Assembly (NCBI GenBank): GCA_916610825.1
Contig: OU744446.1
Span: 21,027,223 to 21,091,222, forward strand
Source: Haliclystus octoradiatus
Lineage: Eukaryota; Cnidaria; Staurozoa; Stauromedusae; Haliclystidae
DNA length: 64,000 nucleotides
Reading direction: 5' to 3'
Made by a program: the position numbers and the translations under genes. Shown in pieces: positions 35,446 through 48,200 of the stretch (its first letter is position 1; the number at the start of each line of letters is the position of its first letter). The notes under the pieces are model-generated. The model was not told the origin of the DNA, did no database searches, and was given only the letters and a program-made list of their open reading frames with translations.

Positions 35446-35741
35446 CAAATTATCAGTGGGTGCCATATCTGAAGCAGACAGCGACAGTTGAATCTTCATA
35501 CAGCAGACTGATGGTTTCAAACCCTCCAACGAAATTGTGTCAAGAGCTTCTTCCAGTATTTCTTGATCGTTTTTTTGCAATATTTGTAGTAATTTGTTCT
35601 TCAAATCTGTGCAGGGTGTGGCTGATATGAAGAGCTCCGTGCTGACGACGAGTGGGCCAATATTGGACGGCAGTTCAGCAAAATGGTACCGAAATCTTGT
35701 TAATTCATTGGTGATAAATTTCAGATCAAACAAGCACTCCA
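35446..35741 (-). CDS. Exon of an unidentified host gene
   Basis: The minus-strand frame runs about 98 codons, with VECLFDLKFITNELTRFRYH near the start, ELPSNIGPLVVSTELFISA, then ILQKNDQEILEEALDTISLE and LKPSVCCMKIQLSLSASDM. It ends at a good donor, TTG|GTAAGATATC. The upstream end is either an acceptor (CATGCAAG|TGG) or a start codon at 35748. Composition is that of an ordinary soluble protein, unlike the transposons around it. I do not recognise the family. The LINE would lie in its downstream intron, and two candidate exons at 22.7-23.05 kb could continue it. Confidence 0.5.
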
Positions 35742-36059
35742 CTTGCATGAATCAGAATCTGATTTGTAAGGTAGAAATGGTTGTAATTTAAGCGATACAA
35801 AACGATTGTGTTGTTTGATATGTTGACTGCCTTGACTGGTTTGAGTTTTAGATTAATCTTCAGCAACTGACATCGAATTAGCGGCTGCGTTGTTGGTTGC
35901 GGGGTCACCAATTGTAGGAGATCTAATACCGTGAACAGGTGATCTTCTCGGTGTGATAGTAGTTTGACACCTTGTATTCATATTGAATGAAGGTCTTCCA
36001 CAAGATAATATATATTGATTATAAGTATAACAAGAAAGTATACCAGTGCTTGTCTGAGT

Positions 36060-36180
36060 GAATCTTATTAATATAATACTTTACATTGGATTTTATATGT
36101 ACACAAGATAAATTACCTCAAAAGGAGGATGGTCTAATATCGATTATCTCATAAAGGGACTGGTTAATTGTTAATCTACT
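36060..36180. repeat. Dispersed repeat R2, copy 2
   Basis: Matches 23290-23405: AATATAATACTTTACAT, TGTACACAAGATAAATTACC, AAAGGAGGATGGTCTAATAT, CGATTATCTCATAAAGGGAC. Confidence 0.8.
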
Positions 36181-36183
36181 ACA

Positions 36184-36835
36184 TTACCGGTGCCGCCCAG
36201 TGATCAATTGATGACCAACTAAATGTGATCTGGTTGAATTAGTGAAAGAGCAATAAAATCTCACTTGATATCCTTTTCAAATTCAGATTACTTAGAAGTA
36301 GCATTTAGGAATGCTTTGCTTCCTTATTACAACTTCGAAAATGAAGATGATGATTCTACAATGATGTTATTATAAATTAAACTACTTACAGAATCTGATT
36401 CAAATATGTTGAATCTGATTCGCCTATCATCATCCGATTCATATCGGACCGCTATGAAATTATTTCTTGACGATAATGGAAAGAAGAAATTGCAAGTATA
36501 TCAAAGATATTATGAAATTCAGTTTTATAACTCATGGTCAGCTATATGATCCAGGGTTATCCATGGGTGTCCAGTAAATATATAAATTGCAATCATTAAG
36601 TCTCACAGTTAAAGAACAAGAAATAATCAGTTTTTTGATATTTGTGTTTCTTGTTCGAATTCTGTAGACCTAGTATAGCGTAAATGTATATAGGTTTTAC
36701 CATTAAAATCATAGGTCCTCATACATCGATCAATAATCTTTGAGTAATGTATTAAGTTATTGCCCCCGTGCATGCAGCTTGTATGCATGTAGCCTCTATA
36801 ACACGCATTGCGTGTAACTGGTATTTTAGTAAAGA
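36184..36835. repeat. Dispersed repeat R3, copy 1
   Basis: Shared in order with 55195-55870: TACCGGTGCCGCCCAGTG, CAACTAAATGTGATCTG, TAGCATTTAGGAATGCTTTG, ATCGGACCGCTATGAAATTA and ATGCATGTAGCCTCTA followed by ACACGCATTGCGT. The second copy carries a roughly 50-bp extra segment near 55365. Non-coding. Confidence 0.85.
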
Positions 36836-37599
36836 AAAATGTAAATCATATCTATCGAACGAAGACATCAACATTCATAAGCCACAATTGTTGTTTTTAA
36901 CCATAACACCCATAGACATAGCTTATGCTTCATAATATAAATAATCAAACTGTTTATTTTATCTTCAAATCATGATTACAAGTCATACATAAACTCTCCT
37001 AAAATGACGTCATCTTAGAAACTACGACGAGTGGGGATTTCAATATTAAATCGTTAATGGAACCAATAGTTTGGAAACAAGCATAAACGATTTTGAAAAA
37101 AGGTAGTATATACCGAAGGTTGCTAATTTTATTAATGTTTAAATAAGTGTCACACTTCGAGAGCTATTCTTTTTATGAAATCCAAAATTCAAATCCCAAT
37201 GGTCTATTGACCGTGATTGGTTAAGAACAATGTTTGCAAAACACATGTGAACAATGTGACAATGCTAGCAACACCCACATGTAATAAAAAGAAAACCTTC
37301 AGTAACAGCTACCTCAATTTCGTAGAAAATAAACCAAACCAGTAGCATCAACATTATGAGTAAGAAAAGGAACACAGACGCATTACTACCCTATAACTGT
37401 ATAGACATTCATGCAAGGTATGCAATTGCAATCCTTATTGATATAAAAACGCAGGTCTTGAAAATCAACCTATTATCTCAAAACTGCAGCTGTATTGGGT
37501 GTTATATCAAAACTCTCATTACACTCGTGTTCATCTATTGTGTTCGTAAAAAGATACTTTTGTTTCATAATTGTTTAATATCAACTTTGATTTTATTAA
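36836..37599. other. No gene seen
   Basis: AT-rich. A 120-codon plus-strand frame at 37356-37718 runs into the GC-rich patch and has no recognised domain or supporting splice context; I do not call it a gene. Confidence 0.5.
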
Positions 37600-37603
37600 G
37601 TAG

Positions 37604-37690
37604 AAGCCTTCGGCTTGCGGCCTGCGCCCGGGGACAGTCAGCCTTCGGCTTCCTCAAAGAGGTCGCTTCGCTCCCGTTAGTAGCCTGCAG
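37604..37690. other. GC-rich patch with GAAGCCGAAGG palindromes
   Basis: A sharply bounded 85-bp stretch of high GC in otherwise AT-rich DNA contains AGAAGCCTTCGGCTTGCGGC, CTGCGCCCGGGGACAG, CAGCCTTCGGCTTCCTC and GTCGCTTCGCTCCCG. Two GCCTTCGGC palindromes are spaced 35 bp apart. It has no tRNA or rRNA form I can recognise. Confidence 0.7.
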
Positions 37691-39227
37691 TAAATCTTGT
37701 CAAAGAGAATGTCAATGAAACAAAATAGTCATGAGAAGGAATTAGAAATACAGCACACCACTGATAATTCATTTCAGTTTTGATAATGAATCCTTACGTA
37801 CATGTAAAGCATAGTGAAAAGGAGATAATAGATACTCTATTGTATTACATATTTCAAATCAAATAAATATGGGTTATCTATTAGTAAATTTTATGTTGAC
37901 TACATAGTTCAAATTAAATAAATATGGATTGTATGTTAGGTAAGCAGTTAATGAACTTGTTTTCACAATGAAAGGCATCGGTATGTAAATATTATTGCTG
38001 TATCGGTTGAGTGAATCTCAGCATGAGTCATTGAGTGTAATAACAACAGGTCAGATTCTGAAATTTGATACAGTAAATTAGATAAATGAGAGAGCCAAAC
38101 TCTAATATTTTATTAACTTTAGCCAGCTTCTCACAGAAAGGACACATGTCTATAATGGTCACCATTCACCAACCTCATATAATAATGATTAAAGAAAACA
38201 ATGTCTGGTCACAGTGGACGTTGTCAATGTATGGCACATTATAAATGTACATTTCGATAAAACGATAGAAGGCAGCTAAATTACAACTCCAATTTTGTAT
38301 TTATACAACTTACAACTGCTTGACGACTGAAAAGTACCACACTAATTCTCTGAATTTGTTTATTTGATATGGGTAAAATCTCTGTGTGTGCAGTGTGGAT
38401 AACAGAACCGAACTGCTGACATAAAACGGTGACACAGTAAATCCTTTCTTCTAACGATAGGCCTACGAAGAGCAGTTCATAACAAATCAAGCTATTGGCG
38501 ATACAGTGACACAGTAATCTCTTCTGACAACGATGACTTGATAACAAAGTAGGCTATTAGGGATTATGATAGTCTACTTAAAAGAAAACTAAAATTAACA
38601 ATTTCCATCAGAGTCCTGTAAGCCCTCGTGCAGCAGGGAAAAAGCCACGGTAAAACTGACTTCGACAGACTTTACACGAAGCATTTAAACATTTGAGTTG
38701 TAAAAGACTTACCGAGAATTGTGTCTTCTGTTTGCGATGTAAAATGAAGTATTGCTGGACCTCTTCTCCTTCTATGCATATTGGAATACTTTTGCAAAAT
38801 ATGAAACACTTTTACAAAATATTGGCATCCATTAAAATAAAGCGTGCTCTAAAATTTGTGATGTTGCTAGGCATGACGGGATACACCAAGGAAAGCAGTT
38901 TATTTTCACAGAACTTCCTTCGAAATGACACGATTTTGGAAATTTTAAACGCAATTTATAGCATTTTAAACTGTAAAAACAAAACGTCGGATAGTCAAAG
39001 GCCTATAGATAACCCAGAAGTGTATAAGAAGTTTGGAAAGTGCTCTGCGGAAAAGGAGTTTAACAGTAATGAAACAATGGTGATTTGATCACAGACAGGG
39101 TTTGCGTATTATTATTATTATTAATAATTTAACTTGAGAGTTTGCTGTTTTTTTGTTGGCGAGAGAGGTAATTGCAGCTGTTTAACTTTCTGAATTGATT
39201 GTATCTGAAGCACATTTGAAAACTTAC
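37691..39227. other. No supported gene
   Basis: Downstream of the last recognised ZFYVE26 exon. The final exon of that gene (about 55 residues expected after 39228) should lie here, but I could not find it. A plus-strand 131-codon frame at 38693-39088 shows no domain. TA-rich sequence with (ATT)n at 39110-39122. Confidence 0.5.
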
Positions 39228-39278
39228 TTTGGAAGATTTTCCTTTGATTTTCTTTGTGAATTGCTGAATTTGTTTCAT
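39228..39278 (-). CDS. ZFYVE26 probable exon 9 of those in the window
   Basis: 51 bases, phase 0, strong acceptor CCCTTTTTCCAG and donor AAA|GTAAGT. Encodes MKQIQQFTKKIKGKSSK. The length equals the 17-residue vertebrate segment after PPQ, and its phases fit. Sequence identity is low, so splice signals carry most of the weight. Confidence 0.6.
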
Positions 39279-42200
39279 CTGGAAAAAGGGAATACAAAGA
39301 GACATCATTGGTTGTTAGTTAAAGGAATGCCATTCAGATGTTATTCGAGGGTTTTCAGTATCTTCACCTTTTTGTGGAAGACTTTGTTTGCCGTAAGAAT
39401 CAGTATTGGTGCAAATTTTGAGTTTCCTACTTTTCATTATAAGGAAACTGTTAAAGCTGACTAAATTCATTCGAGTCAACTTTATTACTAACTTTTCAGT
39501 ATACAGTGTAACCCACTTAAGTTCAAGTCAAAATTTCCAACGACTATCGTTCCATTTATTCGATTTTGCACTTATCCGAGTTGTCAAATAAGGACTGAAG
39601 CACAATTTTTTTTAGATGATGTACTTTGACACACTTGTTTTACACTTTATATACATTTATTTTGCATTTTAAAATTCTTCCACATAAGGGGTAAACTACT
39701 AGCTTTAGCTGGTTAATGTTAGTATTTGCAGGAGCGTATTTGCGTTTAATAGCCGGATCCCCTTCCTGACGCAAACCAGTGATCGAACGCAAGACCATAC
39801 AGGTCGAGATCCAATGCCCTAGTCACTAAGGTTGCACTATTGCTTTCCGATAATGACATGAGAGAAATAATAACATTTTCAGGAGTTACTTCACCTGAGA
39901 AGGAGACTTTCCAAGTGTCTTTACAATCTGTAGTAGCAGTTCATCCATCTCCTTCACTGATAACATCCCTAATTCTTCGACTATTCGTATGAAATCGCTC
40001 AGAACTGTCAGTTCTTTTTCATTTATAATATTTAACACGGCTTTAACAAAGATTGGAAGACAAGGCAGTGCATAATCCTGAAAGAAATCATTTTTAATGA
40101 ATGAAACACAAATCAAATTAGAAAAGAGGCTTGCATAACAATTGCGTTTCTGAATGTATAATTTTCTAGCAGACAGAAATAACCATTAGTCAAAAATATA
40201 TGAAAGATCTATTCAATAGAAAACGGTCTAACAATTAGCAAAGTGGTTATATTCATCAGAAATGTTTCATAAAATTGCTTCCAATTTTCAAAGTTAATAA
40301 GGATTCTATGCAAACAGATTCCTAAGTAAATATGTATAATAAAACCTTAACTGTGAATTAATTATCATATCGTTGTTCTAGGCGCGAAATGAGATTCATT
40401 GTTATAACATTTTGTTCTAGATGCAGCTGCAGAAAAAGGGAAGTAGTCATCCAAAAGCTTTCCACAAATCACACTTCCATTGAATCATTAAAGAAATGTG
40501 CATTATAAATATATCAAACAACTTCCAATTCAGGCTCTTAAAGTTATCATATCGGTAATTAAGGATATCAATGTGGATTTCTATAATAGATTCAACCACT
40601 AAAATATACGCTTTACCAATTAAAATGTATTTTCAAGTATGCATTTTATCCTGACCTGTTTCTGAGGCCTGTAGGAAAGTGCTTCAGTGGAATTTCACAA
40701 TTTGAAAATGATTTTGATCTGTGCCTTACTTTTGGCATAAACAATGTTGAGTTTGATCCAAAACGTTTAGGTATTTTTGTATACCACCATTATGCACATA
40801 CCATACAAATTAAACAAACCTGCATGATTCTAGATGCCAATGTGAAAGAATCTTCTGGGTCCCTGCTTAATAGCTGTAAGTAGAAGAGAACTACGTAATA
40901 ATTGACTGTATAAGTCAAAACCTGTATCAGCCAGACAATCAGCACATAAAAGTTTTGTTATAGTGTAGGGTAGTTGTCGAGACATTTATGAATCAGATTC
41001 TTTTCTATATACAGGATTATGCATACAGATAAAGAACTGCTAACACATCATTTTGTCACTTAAAGAGAGTACGGCGTAAGTACTTATTCTTGGGTGATAA
41101 CTGAAAACTTTTAGATACCTTTTTGCAATCAAAAATAACATGACACTCCTTTTATCAGAACATGTCAAATTTAAATCTTTATGTCTGATAAAGGATGTCA
41201 ACACGAAAAGGTTTGATATGCTCCTTAATTTTTGTTGAATGAATTAATTAATGTCAAATTAAAGTTAAGAGCGGCAAATACGGAAGATCTAGATAATAAT
41301 TTGATTTCACTGATAACAATTTTGTTTAATTTTGAATAACTTAAGTCGAAATTTCATAATTTATACTTAATCTATATCTTAATCCAAGGTTTACAAATCA
41401 CTACCTCGGATAATTAATTCCATACTGCTATAAAACGAGTGGTAAAATAATGAGATGTTGAATTCGTGTGTTGCACTGCTTTAGATTTCAAGCTACTGGG
41501 AACGTCCACGCTTACAAGTAAATCGAAGTAAAATATCTGAAAGGGCATGTTTTGTTTAGAAAGCTGGACTGAGCCAAAGATTATATTTTTTGCGAAAACG
41601 TAAACGTTTTGTGACAATATTACTTGAGCTGAATTTCTTGGACAAAATAACAAACAATTGACACAATTGACAACAAATAACACAACAAAGTTCAGAATAA
41701 TAAGGCAGGACTGATTAATAATCAGTGATTATATTGTAGCCCCAAAGTTCCTTGAATTGTGTTATTTAGAAAAAATAGCTCCACCACGCTCAGGCTGGTA
41801 GTTGAAATGTCATGAGTGAACATGGAATTGCCCACAAAAAATTTTCATGGTCTGTGAACTGATCATGAACTGTTCACACCACTTGCAAAATCAGATGTTT
41901 CAGGTGACATGATACACCAGCTACTTACTTACTAACCCTAAAAACAAAATGACTTACCTCCACAACTAGATCTGCTCGTTCTTTTCCTTTACCGAAAAGA
42001 GTAGGAGCTATTTGAGAATCTTTGTAGTATTTTCCCCCACTTCTCTTTTGCAAATTAAAAAAATGCATGACTTTAATCTGTAGCTCTATTGTAGAGAGAT
42101 GCATTTTGATATCATTATTAGGTATCTCGTTGGATGATGAAAATTTATTTGATTGACCATCAGGAAGAACCTCAGCATTTACTTGCAGACAATGCTTTGA

Positions 42201-45200
42201 AGGATTTCTCGATACTCTATCAGAGATTAGATGCTCGATATGCGATTTTGCTAGGTCTAGATATGACATCCTGGAGATCAAACCGGAAAGCTTCTGAGAA
42301 GAAATGCTGTTCGTCCCAAGAAAAAACTTGACACACGTCATGGCAGCTCGAAAGTAATCCTACAGAAATAAAAATTGTAGAACATTTAATGAATGATCAA
42401 TTGTCATAAATGAAAAAAGCAAGTATAAACTTGCAGAAGATGCTAGCTAAATTCTACCAGAAGTCAAGAGAAAAAAACGCCATTTTGAGTTCAATAATTT
42501 TCAATTAGTTGTTCATGATGTTAATAAACATTATGTAAATTGTTCATGATTACTAAAAAACTGTAAACAATTTATGAAATTTTCAAGATAAGCATTGAGT
42601 ATAGTACCTTAAAATATTGGAGATAGTGTTATCTGCTTCAAGAGTAATTAAGTTTGTGTGTCGAATCCATTGATAGTAGAGCGGAACGACAAGTTGTGCC
42701 AGACCTTAATTATAACTACACAATTGCAATTCCCTCATCCTTCCCCAGTGAAAAAAGTTCATGAACGCTTCAAAAACCTGGGCTCATGAGCACAATGTTA
42801 ATAAACGTATTCATGAAATGTTCATAATAAAACTACATATCTCAAGTTAGGCAATTAACATTAACAATACTGTAGAAGTAGATAGGCCACTTCTTGACAA
42901 CAGTAACATTATTAAATTTGTACTGTATGTTAAGTACCAGACCTCTGCGAGTTCGCTTAAGCAGTTGGGTGCAGGCATTTGGCAACTTTTAGACCACTTT
43001 ACACAAGTAAAAAGTTAATAGATGATTAAGGGTATGTCAGCCGAGGCTGGGCTTATTGTATGAGCAATGAGTTGTATATTTGATCAAGTGTGACTTGTGT
43101 ACTTGGAGTTACGTTGGCTATAATCGTCAACTTCTTCATTAACATGTTGTTGGACATAGTGAGTCCGCCACGAAAAAAACATATTACCGTTGTCAGTTGT
43201 CAGTCATATTTACTGTTGTAAAGTGTGTCTCAAAATTTGCCTAATACACAAGACGCTAGCTATCAGGGAGTTTCACCCCGCATTAAGCGTGCAAACTGAC
43301 TCAGTGAAGTCTAAATTATTCACATAATGTATTTTTGTATAATTAAAATAGTCATTGGTTGTCTTGTTTCCGTACGTAAAATTTCATTGTTATTATTATA
43401 CAATAGATTATGTAAATTATATCAATGTTTTATAATATTTATACCATGCCAACTTTGAATTTATTTTCTTTTGCTTGAAAATGATATATTGTTTTGAATT
43501 ACTTAGATTAAAATAGAATGAAATTGATAATTAGTAAGAATTAGTATGAATATAGTTTTAGTTTAGAAACTTTAGTTTAAAATTGGAGTAAATACTTACT
43601 ATCGTGAAAATCAAGTGATTATATAAACCCCAATTAGGATAACTTCTTCCTGTCATAAGACATAAAGTAAGACTGCCTTGTGACCAATTAAGGTCTTATA
43701 TTTTGTAAAAAAATGTATCACCTTAGTAAATTGAATAGTATAAATACAGCCATAAATTTAAAATGAGGAGGAATAAATAAACAGAACATATACCGAAGCC
43801 ATCATCAATGCCAACTGACATCGTTGGGGAAATCACAAATGCAAGAACCAACTGCTGTAGCCTGTATTATAACTATTATTGTATAAATGTATTACGTAAA
43901 TATATCTTAGTTCTATACCTTAACTGATATTTTATTGTTGTCTGCATTTAGTGAATTATATCAATTTGAAATCCAGTTCAATTCAATGGTGTTAATTTAT
44001 TGTTTATCACGATTGGTAGCAAGATTGAATTATCGACTGGAGCACCGCTGTTACGACCACATAAAAGAAATTCAAAATGACAAACACAGATGAAGCACCA
44101 TGATGAAAGATATGACAAGAAAGAGAAGCAACAACAAGAATAAGAAATAAACTACAAACAGTGATCAACGAAAAACAGATGACATTGAAGAATTAGAGCT
44201 AGACTTACAGCAACTTGAACTTTACTACAACGCAGCCCAGCAAATACACAAAGAATATACCTTGATCTTAAAAGACTACGATGAATTTGCCGATGAATGG
44301 GTCAATGACCTATATGTTGATGTCTGCCAAACGAGAAATATAACAAGAGCATATATTGGAATTTATAATGACAGCCTTGAGAAGATAAAAACACATGAAA
44401 ATTCCAGAAGTGTGTGATCATGAACGAACACAACAGAGGAATAAAGTGACAACATATGAGGGTGACGGACATTGTAGAACAACATTGAAAGTGGAACTTC
44501 CTATCAAAATGAATACAGTAAATACATTGATAGATAATAATGGGACTGACAGAAATAGAAAATTATATGCATTGAAAGGAAGAATGTCAAAGATACCAGA
44601 AAAGTAAATTGCAAATATTGAAAACTATGAAGATTTGTGGAAAAACTTGATATAACGTATGGCAGAAACGATCAGCTGACGGATGTATGCTTTAAAGAGA
44701 TCGACCGACTCAAGCCAGTGAAATGTGGAGATGCAAATAATTTCTTGCAATTTGTGGCCTTGTCTCGGGCTTGTCGGTATATGAGAGAATGCAGTGGAGA
44801 TGATTTCCATAAAAATCATAACTCATGTTACATGATAATCGTATGGACTAAATATCAGTTATGGCTGAATGTATTATTGTAATGAGAGCGCATGCTTTCA
44901 TGGCCGGGTGCGTTTTAAATTACTTAGATTAAAATAGAATAAATTGACAATTAGTAAGAATTAGTATGAATAAAGTTTTAGGTTAGAAACTTTAGTTTAA
45001 ATTTGGAGTAAATACTTCTTATCGTGAAAATCATATTAATAATCATCCAGAAATAGAATAACTTCTTCCAGTCATAAGACATAAAGTAAGATTGTGTTAC
45101 GACCAATTAAGGTCTTATATGATTTGTAAAATAATGTGTCACCTTGAGAAATCAAATAGTATGAATACAGCCATAAATCTGATATCAGGAGGAATAAATA

Positions 45201-48200
45201 AAGAGAAGATATACCAAAGCAATCATTAATGCAAAGTGACATTTTTGGAGAAATCACGAATGTAAGAATTAACTGCTGTATTATAACTATTCTTATATAA
45301 ATGTATTATGTAAACATATCTTAGTTCTATACCTTTACTGACATTTTATTGTTGTTTGCATTTAGTGAATTATATTAATTTGAATTCAACAGTGTTAGTT
45401 AATTTTTAATGCAATTCGTAACATTATCACATATTGAAACATTGCAATTGAGTTTTCTCTTATCACTATCCTTCACTTTAAAGTTATCTATTATTATTAA
45501 GGGAAGCAGTAAAAGGTTATCATTTGTTAATAGTGTGTTTGTTATTTGTAATTGAAGGGCTTCTTGGCAATAGTGTCAATGAACTCTTCAACTCTGTCAA
45601 CTGTGTTTATTCATTTCTGTAATAAAGTTTGAAGTATTATCTGTACTATACCTTGATAAGTAATTGAACAGCATACAGGCAATGAAACAGGCCTCGTCTG
45701 CTTAGTTGTTTACATGAATAATGAATATCTGTGACCCAATCACAAAGGTTAGGATTGAGCTCCCTGATTATATTCAAAAGTTCATTAAACATTCCTTCGT
45801 GGAAGCATGGTAGCAAAACCAGGTCAAAGAATAAATGGCTTTGACAATTCTAAAGAAAATTAATCAAGTTGTACATTCAAAACATTGTATATACAGACAG
45901 ACATGCATAAACTAAGCATGGTGATAAATAAAATAGCTTCTTTTGCGAAAAAGCTCATGGAACGTTTTTTCATAAACTTTCATGAACTAGTTTATCAACG
46001 TTAAATGGCACAAAATCCATGAACATTCGTGAACTCAAGTTTATGAACTCACTCACCAAATTTAATGAAATAATTCAACAAACTTAACTAACTAGTTTAT
46101 CAAAGCTCATGAAAGTTCATGAAAGTTCATGAATAAGTTCGGCAAAGTTCATGACTGGTTCATCAAAAGCAAAGTTCATGAAATCAGTTCATCAAAGCTC
46201 ATAGCAGTTCATGAACGTCCATGAACTGTGTTTATGACATGTCATGAACTCAATTCATGCTTTTTATTAAGCGTTCATGAATTTTAATACCAAAATGTAT
46301 ATAAGCTGGGAATCTTGCAAATTTTTAAAATATCACACAGAACATGCAATAGCATTTTCATAAAATATTCCATAGTAAAATATTAAAGAGGTCTTCTTGG
46401 TAAGAATAATATGGCTTAATAATGTTGTCTTTGTTACAGCTGCACCCAGACATATAATGATTGTCTGAGACATTCAATCAATTACAACACATTTGAGCAG
46501 TTCTAGATTGGACTCTTTCTGCATAAATGATGTATGATATGACAGGCTCATAATCTACATGAATAATTTACATTTACATAGTCTAAATGTGATGAACAAT
46601 GGCCTTTATGTTAATAATAATAGTTTATAGGTTTACATTGTGTTTTAGAAAGTCTTCTTGTACCTTTTGTGTTAGTCTGATTAAATGTTATGACATGGCG
46701 CAGTTGATATTTTTCTAATGTGAAAAGTATTTACGTATTATTGATATATAACAGATAAACTTGAAGATTGATCTTACGGAGAAAGTAAAAGAAAGCATAT
46801 TGCAAATAAAGGTCACTTGACCAGAGCTATGGGAACATTAGAAAGTGTTATGAACTCACAAAGTAGCGGAAATCTAGAATGTTTCATTTTTGAATCTCAC
46901 TTTATATAAATGCACTGATTAATTTCATTGAGCACTATACCAAGAACTGGTGTGGTACAATCCCACCATTAATATTATTACATTATTATTATTATACCAT
47001 TCCTATCCTGAACAATGATAACATACCTAAATATTTGCTCTTCAAACTAATAAATGGTAACAGAAAATAGTGCATACCTTTTCTCGTAAGTATACACATG
47101 CATTTCTAAGCAAGCCATGCCTAACATAGTAGCAAATTATCTGTGAATATGTGCCATATGTTTCAAGGAAGTATAAACATTCGTCATTTCTTCTACTGCC
47201 AACTCCTGAACCTGACAATGGATTCTGAAAGGAAATTGAAACAAAAAGTAAAGCTGACAGGATACAGCTCTTATTTCTCATGTAAGACAATTAGGATTAG
47301 AGCTAACCCCTTCCCCTAATAACTAACCTGCCTAATAATAAAAGGATAATGAATCATTATGATGCTTATATATAATTATTCCACACAAGCAATAGATACT
47401 AACCTCAGATTTCTGGCTGTCTTGTGAGCTTCTTATAAACTCAATATCATCAACCTTTAAAGCAACATGGAGTAAATTTATTGTTAAGCAGTCAAAAATA
47501 TGAAAAGGCTTAACTTGATGTTGGAAGGTTTGAAGTGACTGAAATCTTTATGGAGATGAGAACGCCACTGATAGCTAGTTTGATAGCTAGGTATTGCAAG
47601 ACAAGATAAGATATGAAGATAAATGGAAGCCTGAAAACTATGAATTGATAAACTAGTGATAATGTGCTTGTTGTTGGGTTGGTTAGATAGCTTCCACAAT
47701 TTGGCCATAGATGAATGATACAAGTGCACCGGCACTGATCCAATCTCTGGTTTATGTGGATAAAGTGCTATTTATATTAATTGATAACATTAATAGAAAA
47801 AGTGCTGGTGATTTCAATTGTAGAATGGATCAGAATTACAGAGAATCATGCAAAATCTAATGTCGTTGGAACACTTTTGTTAGTCTTCACACAACAGAGG
47901 AAGGCAAGTAATATGATTTAACTCACAGTGTAAAGACTAACATCAGAAAAACATTTTTGAAACTATTAAAGAAACACTTCCCAAAGACACATTCCTTTCA
48001 CAAAATATTCAACCTCAAAACAGTAAATATCCGCCACAGTTGCACTGAAAACATGAAGACGATAAAAAAAGCCACAATAACAAAATAATCAACAACCAAC
48101 AACAAGAAACATCCATCGCGACCAACTATGTAACTGCCGAAAATAAGAATTATGCCCTATAGATAATAACTGCTTCAAAGGGAGCATTGTGTATAATGCT

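Noticed and set aside
37356-37718. 120-codon plus-strand protein
   Set aside because: No domain, mixed composition, and it runs through the GC-rich patch; likely chance.
38281-38547. Last exon of ZFYVE26 on the minus strand
   Set aside because: The 88-codon frame lacks the expected AYL and C-terminal helix pattern and has no convincing acceptor in the right phase.
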